Assembly (NCBI GenBank): GCA_036402115.1 | Contig: DASWTM010000297.1 | Coordinates: 1 to 64,000, forward strand | Direction of reading: 5' to 3' | DNA: 64,000 nucleotides | From: Chryseosolibacter sp036402115 | Lineage (GTDB): Bacteria; Bacteroidota; Bacteroidia; Cytophagales; Cyclobacteriaceae | Shown: one piece after another, positions 53,710 through 62,756 of the stretch | How positions within the stretch are numbered: position 1 is the stretch's first letter | How the letters are laid out: each line of letters begins with the position of its first letter | Notes under the pieces: generated by a model | Databases searched by the model: none | What the model was told of the DNA's origin: nothing | Seen by the model: only the letters and a program-made list of their open reading frames with translations | Made by a program: the position numbers and the translations under genes

Positions 53710-54291
53710 TCAATTCTTTGCTGGCGAAATCATAATATGCGCGCGATGTGTTCCCGGGTCCATCAGCCACGGCATTCCTGCAGCATCAGGTTTTAGCGGA
53801 AGACCTGTACTTTCCGCAGTGGCGTAAGGGATGTAAACAACATATCGTAAGTATCCATTAGTAACCTCACCGGTAGTTCGATTGTATTTGTCGTCATCCG
53901 CAGAATATACAAAAAGCGATGTTGGTTGTTTCGGCATCTTAAGTTTTCCGCTCTTAACTTCTGCTTCACGAAGATCAAAGATCTCCTGATGCGATTTACC
54001 TGCTTTCTTCAGGATGCGTCCGCGTTCCATAAACGGGTCGAGATCCTTATGATAACACGAAACGTTCAACCCATTTTGACTCGGGTCATCCGCGAGGCAA
54101 ATCATTTCATTGGTACCCTTCCTCAATACAACGAATTCATTTTTCTCATTATAGCCATAAATCGTTGCCTCCGCACGATCTTCTTCCGGTGCGGCAAGAA
54201 TTGCAATTTTGATTTGTATATCCTTTGAAGGTGCTTGTGCAGGACAATTGAAGCCAATGCCTGCGAAGAATATGATTAATTGAAATTTCAT
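53710..54291 (-). CDS. Exported protein of unknown function
   Basis: 193 residues from ATG 54291 with a signal peptide (MKFQLIIFFAGIGFNCPAQA). The mature protein (EDRAEATIYGYNEKNEFVVL, EMICLADDPSQNG, YLRYVVYIPYATAESTGLPL, MPWLMDPGTHRAHIMISP) seems a single domain; I do not recognise a named family. The final GTHRAHIMISP with preceding PWLMDPG is its most distinctive part. It is divergent from the small membrane protein at 54368. Confidence 0.72.
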   Translation of the reverse strand: MKFQLIIFFAGIGFNCPAQAPSKDIQIKIAILAAPEEDRAEATIYGYNEKNEFVVLRKGTNEMICLADDPSQNGLNVSCYHKDLDPFMERGRILKKAGKSHQEIFDLREAEVKSGKLKMPKQPTSLFVYSADDDKYNRTTGEVTNGYLRYVVYIPYATAESTGLPLKPDAAGMPWLMDPGTHRAHIMISPAKN

Positions 54292-54367
54292 AAACCGGTT
54301 GTTTTTGTTCATTCAATTTAAACTTATCTTCAGTCATATAAAAGACAGACTCTTAAACCTCCGATCC

Positions 54368-54634
54368 ATGAGCACACATGTTTCCGTTGACGACAAGCTT
54401 AAACAAATCATTACGCCAAATGGCAAATCTTACTATCAGGTCCAGCAGCAACGGACAAGACTTACTGCTATCATTCTGGGCATGAGCACGCTGGTTTCAC
54501 TAGTCTTCCTGGTCTTTGCATTCATTCAAAAAGCCGCAGCAGACCAGGCCCGTGAGATGGCCGTAAAAAATGAAGTCATCGTCTCCCAACTCAAAGCCGA
54601 ACTCGAAAAGTGCCAGGGTACCAATACCCCTTGA
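54368..54634 (+). CDS. Small single-helix membrane protein
   Basis: 88 residues from ATG 54368 (MSTHVSVDDKLKQIITPNGK). One membrane segment (about 33-54; AIILGMSTLVSLVFLVFAFI) followed by a short coiled-coil tail (VKNEVIVSQLKAELEKCQGT). No family recognised. The upstream in-frame ATG at 54299 overlaps the divergent gene and is rejected. Confidence 0.68.
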   Translation: MSTHVSVDDKLKQIITPNGKSYYQVQQQRTRLTAIILGMSTLVSLVFLVFAFIQKAAADQAREMAVKNEVIVSQLKAELEKCQGTNTP

Positions 54635-54679
54635 ACATCAATCTGGTATCTAAACTACTGGTCATCAATCCCCATCACC

Positions 54680-54780
54680 GCACCTTAACACCTTAACACC
54701 TTAACACTCCCCATGAGCACCTGAGCACCCTCGCACCTGAGCACAATTTCCCCCACGCACCTGAGCACAATTTCCCCCGC
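54680..54780. repeat. Period-8 arrays (ttaacacc; cctgagca) with a 24-base double unit
   Basis: caccttaa three times, then cctgagca-type units. A 22-base block (gcacctgagcacaattt plus five C) occurs twice, at 54733-54754 and 54757-54778, so the larger period is 24 = 3 x 8. It lies between the small membrane gene and glpD, 46 bases after the stop. Confidence 0.72.
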
Positions 54781-54838
54781 CCGCCATCGTTTTCTGAACA
54801 CCTTTCCTTATTTTACTGGCCTTTTCGATCAGTCACGG

Positions 54839-56485
54839 ATGGGTGAAAGTTTTTCATTTCTGGAGAGACAAAAAATCTTGCAGCGCCTCGCCTCAGAGCA
54901 CTTCGACCTTCTGGTCATCGGAGGAGGCATAACCGGTGCCGGCATCGGTCTTGACGCAGCGTCCCGTGGACTCAACGTTGCGGTAGTTGAGAAACACGAC
55001 TTTGCGTATGGTACCAGCAGTCGCAGCACGAAGCTGATCCATGGCGGTCTCCGCTATCTTAAACAATTTGAATTCGGATTGGTAAAGGAAGTAGGCAGCG
55101 AAAGAGCTGTCGTGCACAACCTTGCACCGCACCTTGTGATTCCGGAGAAAATGCTTTTGCCACTGTACGAGAAAAAAGGCCTTGGGTATTGGTTAACATC
55201 AATTGGCTTGATGATCTATGACTTTCTAGCAGGAGTAAAGAAAGAGGACCAGCGAATGATGCTCACCGGAAAACAGACTTTTCGCTATGAACCATTACTG
55301 AAGAAAGATGGTGTAAAAGGAGGTGCCATTTATGCCGAGTACCGGACAGATGATGCGCGCCTTACCATTGAGATTGCAAAAACCGCTGCACGCTATGGTG
55401 CAACCATGGCGAATTATGTGAAGGTGACGGACTTCACATACGAAGATCAAAAAATTACTGGTGTAGTTGCCCACGATGAGCTTTCAACAAGCAACTTCGA
55501 AATCAAAGCAACCTCTGTCATCAACGCAGCCGGGCCATGGGTAGATGAACTTCGCGAGATCAATAAATCAAAAGTTGGTAAGCGTTTACACCTGACGAAA
55601 GGGGTTCACGTGGTCGTACCACATCAAAAGTTTCCGATCCATCAGGCGATTTATTATGACGTTGAGGACGGCAGGATGGTGTTCGCCATTCCACGTGGGA
55701 GAGTAACCTACATTGGAACCACCGATACAAATTACGAGGGTGATAAGGATCGTGTATTCACGTCTGCAGAGGATGCGCAGTACCTGATTCGTGGAGTGTA
55801 CAATACCTTCACAGGCCTTGAGCTGTCCGTGAGCGATATTGAATCGAGCTGGGCGGGCCTTCGTCCACTCATTCATGAAGATGGAAAATCAGCGTCCGAG
55901 TTATCGCGTAAGGATGAAATTTTTGAATCTCCCTCAGGATTGATCTCAATAGCGGGAGGGAAGCTTACGGGCTATCGTAAGATGGCAGAGCGCGTGGTTA
56001 ACCTGGTCATCAAAAAGCATTTTGCCGACCGGGCCTTGGTTCCGGTTTCAACCATGAACATCAAATTGAACGCTGAGCCATTTACGTCATACAAGCAGGT
56101 TAAACAATATACCGAGAAAATTGCCGAACAACTCAAGCCCTATGCGCTTTCCGGCTATACGCCTAAATACCTGGTTGAAACGTACGGCAAGCAAACGGAT
56201 ATCATTCTCAAATATTTCTTCTCGCTGAATGAAGATGTTGCGGAACTCGGACTGTTAAAAGCCGAAGCCTGGTTTACCATTCATAACGAAATGGTTTGCT
56301 CAGTGGAAGACTTCTTTGTGAGGAGAACAGGCTTAATCTATTTTGAAATCCGGAAGGTAATTCGGTTTCATAACGAGATTGCGCACTTCATGAAAGGACT
56401 CCTTGGCTGGAGTTATGCTCAGGTGGAATTAGAAATAAAGAAAATACAGGCGCGAATTCACGAGGCCACTCAATTCAAAAGTTAA
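54839..56485 (+). CDS. glpD: FAD-dependent glycerol-3-phosphate dehydrogenase
   Basis: 548 residues. FAD motif FDLLVIGGGITGAGIGLDAA (residues about 21-40), then the GlpD block SSRSTKLIHGGLRYLKQFEF, and conserved middle and C-terminal parts (GRVTYIGTTDTNYEG, SSWAGLRPLIHEDGK, GGKLTGYRKMAER). It oxidises glycerol 3-phosphate to dihydroxyacetone phosphate at the membrane, passing electrons to quinone. glpK and glpF are not in the window. Its stop overlaps the start of the DUF3179 gene (TAATG), which implies coupling. Confidence 0.95.
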   Translation: MGESFSFLERQKILQRLASEHFDLLVIGGGITGAGIGLDAASRGLNVAVVEKHDFAYGTSSRSTKLIHGGLRYLKQFEFGLVKEVGSERAVVHNLAPHLVIPEKMLLPLYEKKGLGYWLTSIGLMIYDFLAGVKKEDQRMMLTGKQTFRYEPLLKKDGVKGGAIYAEYRTDDARLTIEIAKTAARYGATMANYVKVTDFTYEDQKITGVVAHDELSTSNFEIKATSVINAAGPWVDELREINKSKVGKRLHLTKGVHVVVPHQKFPIHQAIYYDVEDGRMVFAIPRGRVTYIGTTDTNYEGDKDRVFTSAEDAQYLIRGVYNTFTGLELSVSDIESSWAGLRPLIHEDGKSASELSRKDEIFESPSGLISIAGGKLTGYRKMAERVVNLVIKKHFADRALVPVSTMNIKLNAEPFTSYKQVKQYTEKIAEQLKPYALSGYTPKYLVETYGKQTDIILKYFFSLNEDVAELGLLKAEAWFTIHNEMVCSVEDFFVRRTGLIYFEIRKVIRFHNEIAHFMKGLLGWSYAQVELEIKKIQARIHEATQFKS

Positions 56486-57663
56486 TGCTTAGAACTGTTC
56501 AGTTTATTATCGGGTTGTTGTTACTGATTGCACTTGAAATCTCAAAAGTGTATTACATCATGCCTTTTCCGGGAAGTCAGGAAGGAGGTACGATCGATCT
56601 CGCATATTTTATTCACGTCAATATTTTCTGGTTTCGGTTAGTGGGATACCTTATTATTCTCTTCCCGATCATCCAGTTCTTCACGGTCGGGACTACGGTG
56701 TCGAAAGTACTTGTAGTCACCGGGCTCACGGTATACGGCATTGTCTTTTATGCATTTAATTATCGGTTTCTGGCAGATAAAATGTTTTACGAGCCGACAA
56801 ACAAAACATTTGCGTACGCCTCGCAAAGTAAGGTGCCACTTGATGGATTAGTGATTGGTGTAGAGCACAACGGAAAATCAAAAGCATATCCCATCGAAGT
56901 CATCGGCTACCATCATCAGATTCGCGACACAGTCGGAGGTGAGCCGGTGATGGTCACGTATTGCACGGTGTGTCGCACGGGTCGGGTGTTTTCTCCCGAA
57001 GTCGAAGGAAAGCCTGAGAACTTTCGCCTGGTGGGGATGGATCAATTCAATGCCATGTTTGAAGACGAGTCAACGGGGAGCTGGTGGCGCCAGGTCAGCG
57101 GTGAAGCAATAGCCGGACCGTTGAAAGGTCAGCAACTGCGAGAAATTTTTAGCGAGCAAATGTCGCTCAACGCGTGGCTCGCACTTCATCCTTCATCGGA
57201 AATCATGCAGCCGGATACCATTTTCAACGAGGCATATGAAGGGCTGAAAGGATTCAACAGAGGAACAATCAAGAGTGGACTCGAAGGACGTGATTCTTTG
57301 TCGTGGAAAGAGAAATCGTGGGTTGTAGGAGTTCAGATAGGGGGCAAGGCTCGCGCATACGACTGGAATGATCTGACGATGACCCGGGTTATCAACGATA
57401 CGCTTAATGAAACGCCTATTGCGCTTGTGCTCCAAAGTGATACCGCAACATTTCATGTATTCAGAAGAGATACGCTTAGTTTTAGCATCGCACAGGATGG
57501 ACGCCTGCAGGATGATCAGACGAATTCAGATTGGACGTGGCGAGGTGAAAGTACAGCGGGTCAACTGAAAGGCAAAACGCTGCCGGTTATCCAGTCATAT
57601 CAGGAATTCTGGCACTCCTGGAGAACGTTTCATCCTAAAACTTCGCAATATAAAAAGGAGTAA
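56485..57663 (+). CDS. DUF3179 membrane-anchored protein
   Basis: 392 residues. About three hydrophobic segments in the first 100 residues (FIIGLLLLIALEISKVYYIM, FWFRLVGYLIILFPIIQFFT, VLVVTGLTVYGIVFYAF), then the DUF3179 domain: VIGVEHNGKSKAYPIEV, VMVTYCTVCRTGRVFSPE and TGSWWRQVSGEAIAGP. The YC-x2-C pattern is characteristic of DUF3179 and could bind metal or form a disulfide; no function is known. Coupling to glpD (TAATG) suggests a respiratory or membrane link (inference only). Confidence 0.87.
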   Translation: MLRTVQFIIGLLLLIALEISKVYYIMPFPGSQEGGTIDLAYFIHVNIFWFRLVGYLIILFPIIQFFTVGTTVSKVLVVTGLTVYGIVFYAFNYRFLADKMFYEPTNKTFAYASQSKVPLDGLVIGVEHNGKSKAYPIEVIGYHHQIRDTVGGEPVMVTYCTVCRTGRVFSPEVEGKPENFRLVGMDQFNAMFEDESTGSWWRQVSGEAIAGPLKGQQLREIFSEQMSLNAWLALHPSSEIMQPDTIFNEAYEGLKGFNRGTIKSGLEGRDSLSWKEKSWVVGVQIGGKARAYDWNDLTMTRVINDTLNETPIALVLQSDTATFHVFRRDTLSFSIAQDGRLQDDQTNSDWTWRGESTAGQLKGKTLPVIQSYQEFWHSWRTFHPKTSQYKKE

Positions 57664-57712
57664 AATTAACGTGTTGGGTAAACAAATAATGTAATTTCAG
57701 GTAGTCTAACGA

Positions 57713-58654
57713 ATGACGAAACAGAAGAAAACAGTGGCCGATGAGAAGAGCCTGTGGGGCATTGATATGGGCGGAACAAAAATGGAAGGCGTAATTCTTA
57801 AATCAGCAGCGAACCCGCAAGTTCTCTTCCGTGATCGCGTTCCTACCGAAGCGGATCAGGGTTATGAGCACATCTTGAATCAGACGAAAAAGCTGTTTGA
57901 CATGATGATCAAAGTCGCTGGATATAAACCCAAAAGGATTGGAATAGGCACTCCCGGGGTTCATGATCCCAAACTCGGCACGATGAAAAATTGTAATACG
58001 GTGTCGATGAATGGCAAGCCGATGAAGGATGACCTTGAGAAGCTCCTCGGTGTTAGAATTGAAATGGCAAATGATGCTGATTGTTTTGCTCTTGCAGAAA
58101 CCCAGCTGGGTGTGGTGAAGGAAAACTTTCCTGATGCACGCGTTGTCTTCGGGGTGATCATGGGGACGGGTGTCGGAGGTGGAATTGTGGTGGATGGAAA
58201 AGCAATCATCGGTCTTCAGGGAATTGCAGGGGAGTGGGGCCACAATTTTCTTGACGAGTCGGGAGGACCATGTTACTGTGGAAAAAGCGGTTGTGTTGAA
58301 ATGGTGATCTCCGGACCCGCTTTGGAAAAATACTACTTCAAGGAAACCGGAAATAAAAAGCCATTGAAGGACATTGTTGCCTTAGCGGAATCGAAGGTTG
58401 ATCCTACCGCGCAGAAAACAATCCAGCGGCTGGTTGAATTTTATGGTAAAGCCTTAAGTGTAATCATTAACATTCTCGATCCGGATGTGATCGTCATTGG
58501 TGGCGGTGTTGGAAACATTGACCTGCTGTACGATCGCGGACGGGATTCAGTCGAAAAATACGTCTTCAATCATAAGCTGGAAACTCCGATCGTCAGTCCA
58601 TCGCTGGGCGACAGTGCCGGAGTATTTGGCGCTGCTTATTTAGTCAACTATTAA
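57713..58654 (+). CDS. ROK-family sugar kinase, probable glucokinase
   Basis: 313 residues. ATP-site motif GIDMGGTKMEGVIL; catalytic Asp121 in EMANDADCF; ROK zinc site with His177 (EWGHNFLD) and Cys187/Cys189/Cys194 in PCYCGKSGCVE. It is the first gene of a tightly spaced operon with a PfkB kinase, beta-phosphoglucomutase and GH65 phosphorylase. In that setting it would phosphorylate the glucose released by phosphorolysis (inference from context). Confidence 0.92.
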   Translation: MTKQKKTVADEKSLWGIDMGGTKMEGVILKSAANPQVLFRDRVPTEADQGYEHILNQTKKLFDMMIKVAGYKPKRIGIGTPGVHDPKLGTMKNCNTVSMNGKPMKDDLEKLLGVRIEMANDADCFALAETQLGVVKENFPDARVVFGVIMGTGVGGGIVVDGKAIIGLQGIAGEWGHNFLDESGGPCYCGKSGCVEMVISGPALEKYYFKETGNKKPLKDIVALAESKVDPTAQKTIQRLVEFYGKALSVIINILDPDVIVIGGGVGNIDLLYDRGRDSVEKYVFNHKLETPIVSPSLGDSAGVFGAAYLVNY

Positions 58655-58663
58655 CGGAAAGCT

Positions 58664-59632
58664 ATGAAGCGAATTGCTATTGTCGGACCAATCCCGCGCG
58701 ATCACATTGTGACGCACCAGGGAGATTTGATTCAGAAGTGGGGATGTGTAACGCATCCTGTCATTGCGCTTTCTGCGATGGCTGGCGAATCGATCGAAAT
58801 TATTCCCGTATGTCACGTACGAAACGTTGACCTCGATAACGTGAAAGAAGTGTTTCAAGGATATCGCGGCATCAACCTCAGTCACATCACGTGTGAAAAC
58901 GACCAGGGCGACATCATCAGCTTGCGTTTTGTCGATGTGAATAATCGGCTCGAACGGCAAACCGGTTTCATGGATCCCATTGTACCCAAAGATTTCAAGA
59001 AGTTGTTGGATGTTGATGTCTTTGTCTTCATTCCGATCAGCGACTATGAAATCTCGTTGGATACGCTTCAATTCCTGAAAAAGAAGAGCAAGAAGGGGGT
59101 AATTATTTTTGATGCGCACGGTCCGACCACGGCATGCCTCTTCAACGGTGAGCGTATGCGCAAGTTCTGGGTCGATCGCGATCTCTGGCTCCCCTACATC
59201 GATGTGTTGAAAATGAATATTGAAGAAGCACAGGCTTCTTGGTTTAAAAAAGAATACGAAAGCACCGATTTCACACAAGAGATTAGTCATGAAGACATGC
59301 GCGACTTTGCCAGACATTGTTTGTCGAAGGGCGTGAAGTGTGTGGCGATAACGATGGACTCCCGTGGCTGTATGGTATTTTACATGAAGCGCGGAAAGGT
59401 CATCGAAGAGATGGTGCCTGCCGTAAAAGTTCAGAATGTCATTGACACGACCGGCTGTGGCGATTCCTTTGCTGGTGGCGTAGGATTCGGCTTACTCCAG
59501 AATCCAAAAGATTATATCGGTGCCGTCCGGTATGGAAATGCCCTGGGTGCACTCAGAACGCAGGGAAAAACGTTTGCAGTATTTAAATCAAAAGCTGAAA
59601 CCGATAAAATCATCCGGGAAACTTATTTTTGA
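58664..59632 (+). CDS. PfkB-family carbohydrate kinase
   Basis: 322 residues of the ribokinase fold. The C-terminal PfkB signature DTTGCGDSFAGGVGFGL (Asp near 271 as base) is intact; the N-terminus MKRIAIVGPIPRDHIVTHQG is the usual first strand. It lies 9 bp after the ROK gene and 22 bp before the beta-phosphoglucomutase start, so it is part of the operon. Its substrate is not predictable from sequence: ribose, fructose 1-phosphate, adenosine and others are all family substrates. No such enzyme is needed in the textbook maltose phosphorylase route. Confidence 0.88.
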   Translation: MKRIAIVGPIPRDHIVTHQGDLIQKWGCVTHPVIALSAMAGESIEIIPVCHVRNVDLDNVKEVFQGYRGINLSHITCENDQGDIISLRFVDVNNRLERQTGFMDPIVPKDFKKLLDVDVFVFIPISDYEISLDTLQFLKKKSKKGVIIFDAHGPTTACLFNGERMRKFWVDRDLWLPYIDVLKMNIEEAQASWFKKEYESTDFTQEISHEDMRDFARHCLSKGVKCVAITMDSRGCMVFYMKRGKVIEEMVPAVKVQNVIDTTGCGDSFAGGVGFGLLQNPKDYIGAVRYGNALGALRTQGKTFAVFKSKAETDKIIRETYF

Positions 59633-59654
59633 CGCTATTTTTAAAACTGAAACT

Positions 59655-60314
59655 GTGATCAAAGCCTGTATTTTCGACCTCGATGGTGTTATCGTTGACA
59701 CTGCGCATTACCACTACCTGGCCTGGAAACGTCTGGCCAGCGAATTAAATATCAATCTCACTGAAGAAATTAACGAGCGACTGAAAGGCGTTAGTCGCAT
59801 GCATTCGCTTGAAATCATTCTTGGCCTGGGCGGAATTTCGTTGAGCCAGCATGAAAAGGAAAATCTGGCCAATAAAAAGAACAGTTGGTTTGTCGATTAC
59901 CTCGAACGCATGGCACCGGAAGAAATATTCCCGGGTGTAAAACAACTTATCAAAGACCTTCGCCAGAGCGGAATTAAAGTGGGTCTCGCCTCCAGCAGCA
60001 AGAATGCGAAAACGGTAATTCAACTTCTTCATATTCAAAACGAATTTGATACTGTGGTGGATGGTACGATGATCACCCATTCGAAACCTCATCCGGAGAT
60101 CTTCCTTCTTGCCGCGTCACGATTGGGTGTAGATCCCAAAGAATGTCTCGTGTTTGAAGATGCCGAGGCAGGAGTCGAGGCTGCGATTGCTGCAGGAATG
60201 AAATGTGTTGGCGTGGGTTCTCCAACTCAACTCGGCAAAGCAAATAAAATTGTTACGACTACCGGTGATTTCAAGATCTCCGGATTACGCGAACTTGAAA
60301 CGATCAATAACTAA
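59655..60314 (+). CDS. pgmB: Beta-phosphoglucomutase (HAD superfamily)
   Basis: 219 residues, starting with GTG 59655: no ATG gives a sensible start, and the HAD motif ACIFDLDGVIVDTAHYHYLA follows three residues later. The nucleophile Asp and the +2 Asp are in FDLDGV. The cap-domain loop RLKGVSRMHSLEIIL is specific for beta-PGM. Motif II/III are LASSSKNAK and HSKPHPE, and motif IV is VFEDAEAGVEAA. It converts beta-glucose 1-phosphate to glucose 6-phosphate and so completes GH65 phosphorolysis. Confidence 0.94.
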   Translation: MIKACIFDLDGVIVDTAHYHYLAWKRLASELNINLTEEINERLKGVSRMHSLEIILGLGGISLSQHEKENLANKKNSWFVDYLERMAPEEIFPGVKQLIKDLRQSGIKVGLASSSKNAKTVIQLLHIQNEFDTVVDGTMITHSKPHPEIFLLAASRLGVDPKECLVFEDAEAGVEAAIAAGMKCVGVGSPTQLGKANKIVTTTGDFKISGLRELETINN

Positions 60315-60341
60315 GCGCTCATCTTTAATCCGTAGGCACGC

Positions 60342-62627
60342 ATGAAAAACTATCTCAAGCCTCATGAATGGCAAATTGTTGAAGAGGGATTTAATCCTCA
60401 TTATAACCAGATCTCCGAGAGTATTTTCAGCATCGGAAATGGCCGTATGGGACAACGTGCAAATTTCGAAGAAGAGTATTCCGGTGAAACACTTCGCGGT
60501 AGTTATGTAGCGGGTGTCTATTACCCTGATAAGACACGCGTGGGATGGTGGAAGAATGGTTATCCCGAATATTTCGCCAAGGTTTTGAACGCTCCGAACT
60601 GGATTGGTATCCATATCAGCATCGAAAATCAAAAGCTTGACCTTGCGAAATGCAAGGTGGAAGATTTTAAACGAATCCTCGATATGAAATCAGGATTGTT
60701 ATCAAGAAGTTTCGCGGCAACGTTTCCCGATGGCAAGAAGGTCCGGGTAGAGTCGAAGCGGTTCTGCAGCATGGCGAACGGTGAAGTCGGTGCAATCCGG
60801 TATTCCATCACCCCGCTTAACTTCACCTCGAAAGCAACGATCTCCATTTATGTTGATGCTGATGTCGTGAACAAAGACTCCAACTATGATGAGAAATTCT
60901 GGGAAGAAGTTTACAAGGACGCAACGGAAGGGCAGTCAATCGTCACTGCGCAGACGAAGAAGACACACTTTCATGTAACAACCGGCATGCGCTATTTCAT
61001 CGAAACAGATGGAAAGAAAGCTGTCGCAGATCGTATCAACATTGAGCAGCGTGAGAAATTTGCGGGCAATGTCATTCAGCTTGAATTAAAAGAAGGAAAG
61101 GCCACAGTCATCTATAAGTATGCTGCAATTCTTTCCTCTGAAAACCACGATAAAAAAGCACTGGTTGACAACTGCAAAAAAGTGCTTGACGAAGCAGTAA
61201 GAAAAGGCTTTGATAAACTTTACGAAGAGCATAAAGCAGTTTGGGAACATAAGTGGGAAGAATGCGATATCACGATCGAAGGTGATGCTGCAGCACAGCA
61301 GGGCATTCGTTTCAATATTTTCCACCTAACGCAAACCTACACGGGTGAAGATGAGCGTCTCAACATCGGGCCGAAAGGCTTTACAGGCGAGAAATATGGT
61401 GGAAGTACCTATTGGGATACAGAGGCGTATTGCTTGCCGTTCTACCTGGGAACAGCGGAACAAAAGGTTGCCCGCAATCTTCTCGTGTATCGTTACAAAC
61501 ATTTGCAACGTGCAATCGAGAATGCTCAAAAGCTGGGCTTTACGGATGGTGCCGCTTTGTATCCGATGGTGACCATGAATGGCGAAGAGTGTCACAACGA
61601 ATGGGAAATTACCTTCGAGGAGATTCATCGCAACGGAGCGATTGCTTTCGCAATTTTTGATTACATCCGCTACACCGGAGATGAAAAATACCTGACAGAA
61701 TACGGGCTGGAGGTACTGATTGGTATTTCTCGTTTCTGGGCGCAGCGTGTCAACTGGTCGTCAAGCAAAAACAAATACGTGATGCTCGGTGTCACCGGTC
61801 CGAACGAATACGAAAACAACGTCAACAATAACTGGTACACCAATACGTTCGCAACGTGGACGCTGGACTACACACAAAAAGCAATTGACTTTGTAAAGAC
61901 GGACAACGCAGCTCGATACAAAGAGATCGTGAGCAAAGTCAAATTGGATGAAGCGAAGGAAACTGCCAAGTGGAAAGAGATCGTTGAGAAGATGTACTAC
62001 CCGGAAGATACAACGCGTGGTGTATTCCTTCAGCAGGATGGATTCCTTGACAAAGAATTGATGACGGTGAGTGAACTTCGCAAAGAAGATCGCCCACTCA
62101 ATCAGAAGTGGTCATGGGATAGAATTCTCCGTTCCTGTTTTATCAAACAAGCCGATGTTCTCCAGGGATTGTATTTCTTTGAGGATAGATTCGATAACGA
62201 AACACTTCGTAAGAACTTTGACTTCTACGAACCGATGACTGTTCATGAATCATCGCTTTCGCCTTGTGTGCACGTAATTCTCGCCTCAAAGCTTGGATAC
62301 AAACAGAAAGCCTATGAAATGTATCTGCGCACGGCACGTCTCGATCTCGATGATTATAACAACGACACCGAAGACGGCCTCCATATTACCAGTATGGCGG
62401 GAACGTGGATGAGTGTCATCAAAGGTTTTGGAGGAATGCGTGTAGCCGATGGTAAGTTGCATTTTAATCCCTTCATTCCCGAGCAGTGGAAGAGTTACTC
62501 GTTCCGTCTCGAGTTTCGTGGTCGGGTGATCAAGGTAAAGGTTAGTAAAGAAGAAGTGGAGACGAAGTTGGAATCGGGAGATGCGATGGAAATCATTTTA
62601 AAGAACGAAGTGATTCGCTTGCAATAG
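60342..62627 (+). CDS. GH65 glycoside phosphorylase, probable maltose phosphorylase
   Basis: 761 residues, full GH65 length. The N-terminal beta-sandwich domain (about 1-270; SIGNGRMGQRANFEEEYSG) precedes the (alpha/alpha)6 barrel with KYGGSTYWDTEAYCLP and the catalytic block ECHNEWEITFEEIHRNGA (residues about 416-433), which contains the general acid Glu. The phosphate-binding region is near HESSLSPCVHVILAS (about 635). It phosphorolyses an alpha-glucoside to beta-glucose 1-phosphate and glucose. Maltose is most likely given the maltodextrin genes, but trehalose (made by TreYZ in this window) or kojibiose phosphorylase cannot be excluded. Confidence 0.92.
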   Translation: MKNYLKPHEWQIVEEGFNPHYNQISESIFSIGNGRMGQRANFEEEYSGETLRGSYVAGVYYPDKTRVGWWKNGYPEYFAKVLNAPNWIGIHISIENQKLDLAKCKVEDFKRILDMKSGLLSRSFAATFPDGKKVRVESKRFCSMANGEVGAIRYSITPLNFTSKATISIYVDADVVNKDSNYDEKFWEEVYKDATEGQSIVTAQTKKTHFHVTTGMRYFIETDGKKAVADRINIEQREKFAGNVIQLELKEGKATVIYKYAAILSSENHDKKALVDNCKKVLDEAVRKGFDKLYEEHKAVWEHKWEECDITIEGDAAAQQGIRFNIFHLTQTYTGEDERLNIGPKGFTGEKYGGSTYWDTEAYCLPFYLGTAEQKVARNLLVYRYKHLQRAIENAQKLGFTDGAALYPMVTMNGEECHNEWEITFEEIHRNGAIAFAIFDYIRYTGDEKYLTEYGLEVLIGISRFWAQRVNWSSSKNKYVMLGVTGPNEYENNVNNNWYTNTFATWTLDYTQKAIDFVKTDNAARYKEIVSKVKLDEAKETAKWKEIVEKMYYPEDTTRGVFLQQDGFLDKELMTVSELRKEDRPLNQKWSWDRILRSCFIKQADVLQGLYFFEDRFDNETLRKNFDFYEPMTVHESSLSPCVHVILASKLGYKQKAYEMYLRTARLDLDDYNNDTEDGLHITSMAGTWMSVIKGFGGMRVADGKLHFNPFIPEQWKSYSFRLEFRGRVIKVKVSKEEVETKLESGDAMEIILKNEVIRLQ

Positions 62628-62651
62628 TCAATACGTGAATTGTTATAAAAT

Positions 62652-62676
62652 GCACTCATTCGGGTGCTTTTTTTTT
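62652..62676 (+). terminator. Intrinsic terminator of the phosphorylase operon
   Basis: gcactc (62652-62657) pairs with gggtgc (62662-62667), including one G-T pair, on a four-base loop, followed by nine T. Confidence 0.85.
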
Positions 62677-62756
62677 GACCTCGTGACTGCATAATTTGAA
62701 CTTTAAAAAGAAGCTATACAATCAATAAGCTGTGCATCTTTAGCGAAAGTTGAGAG

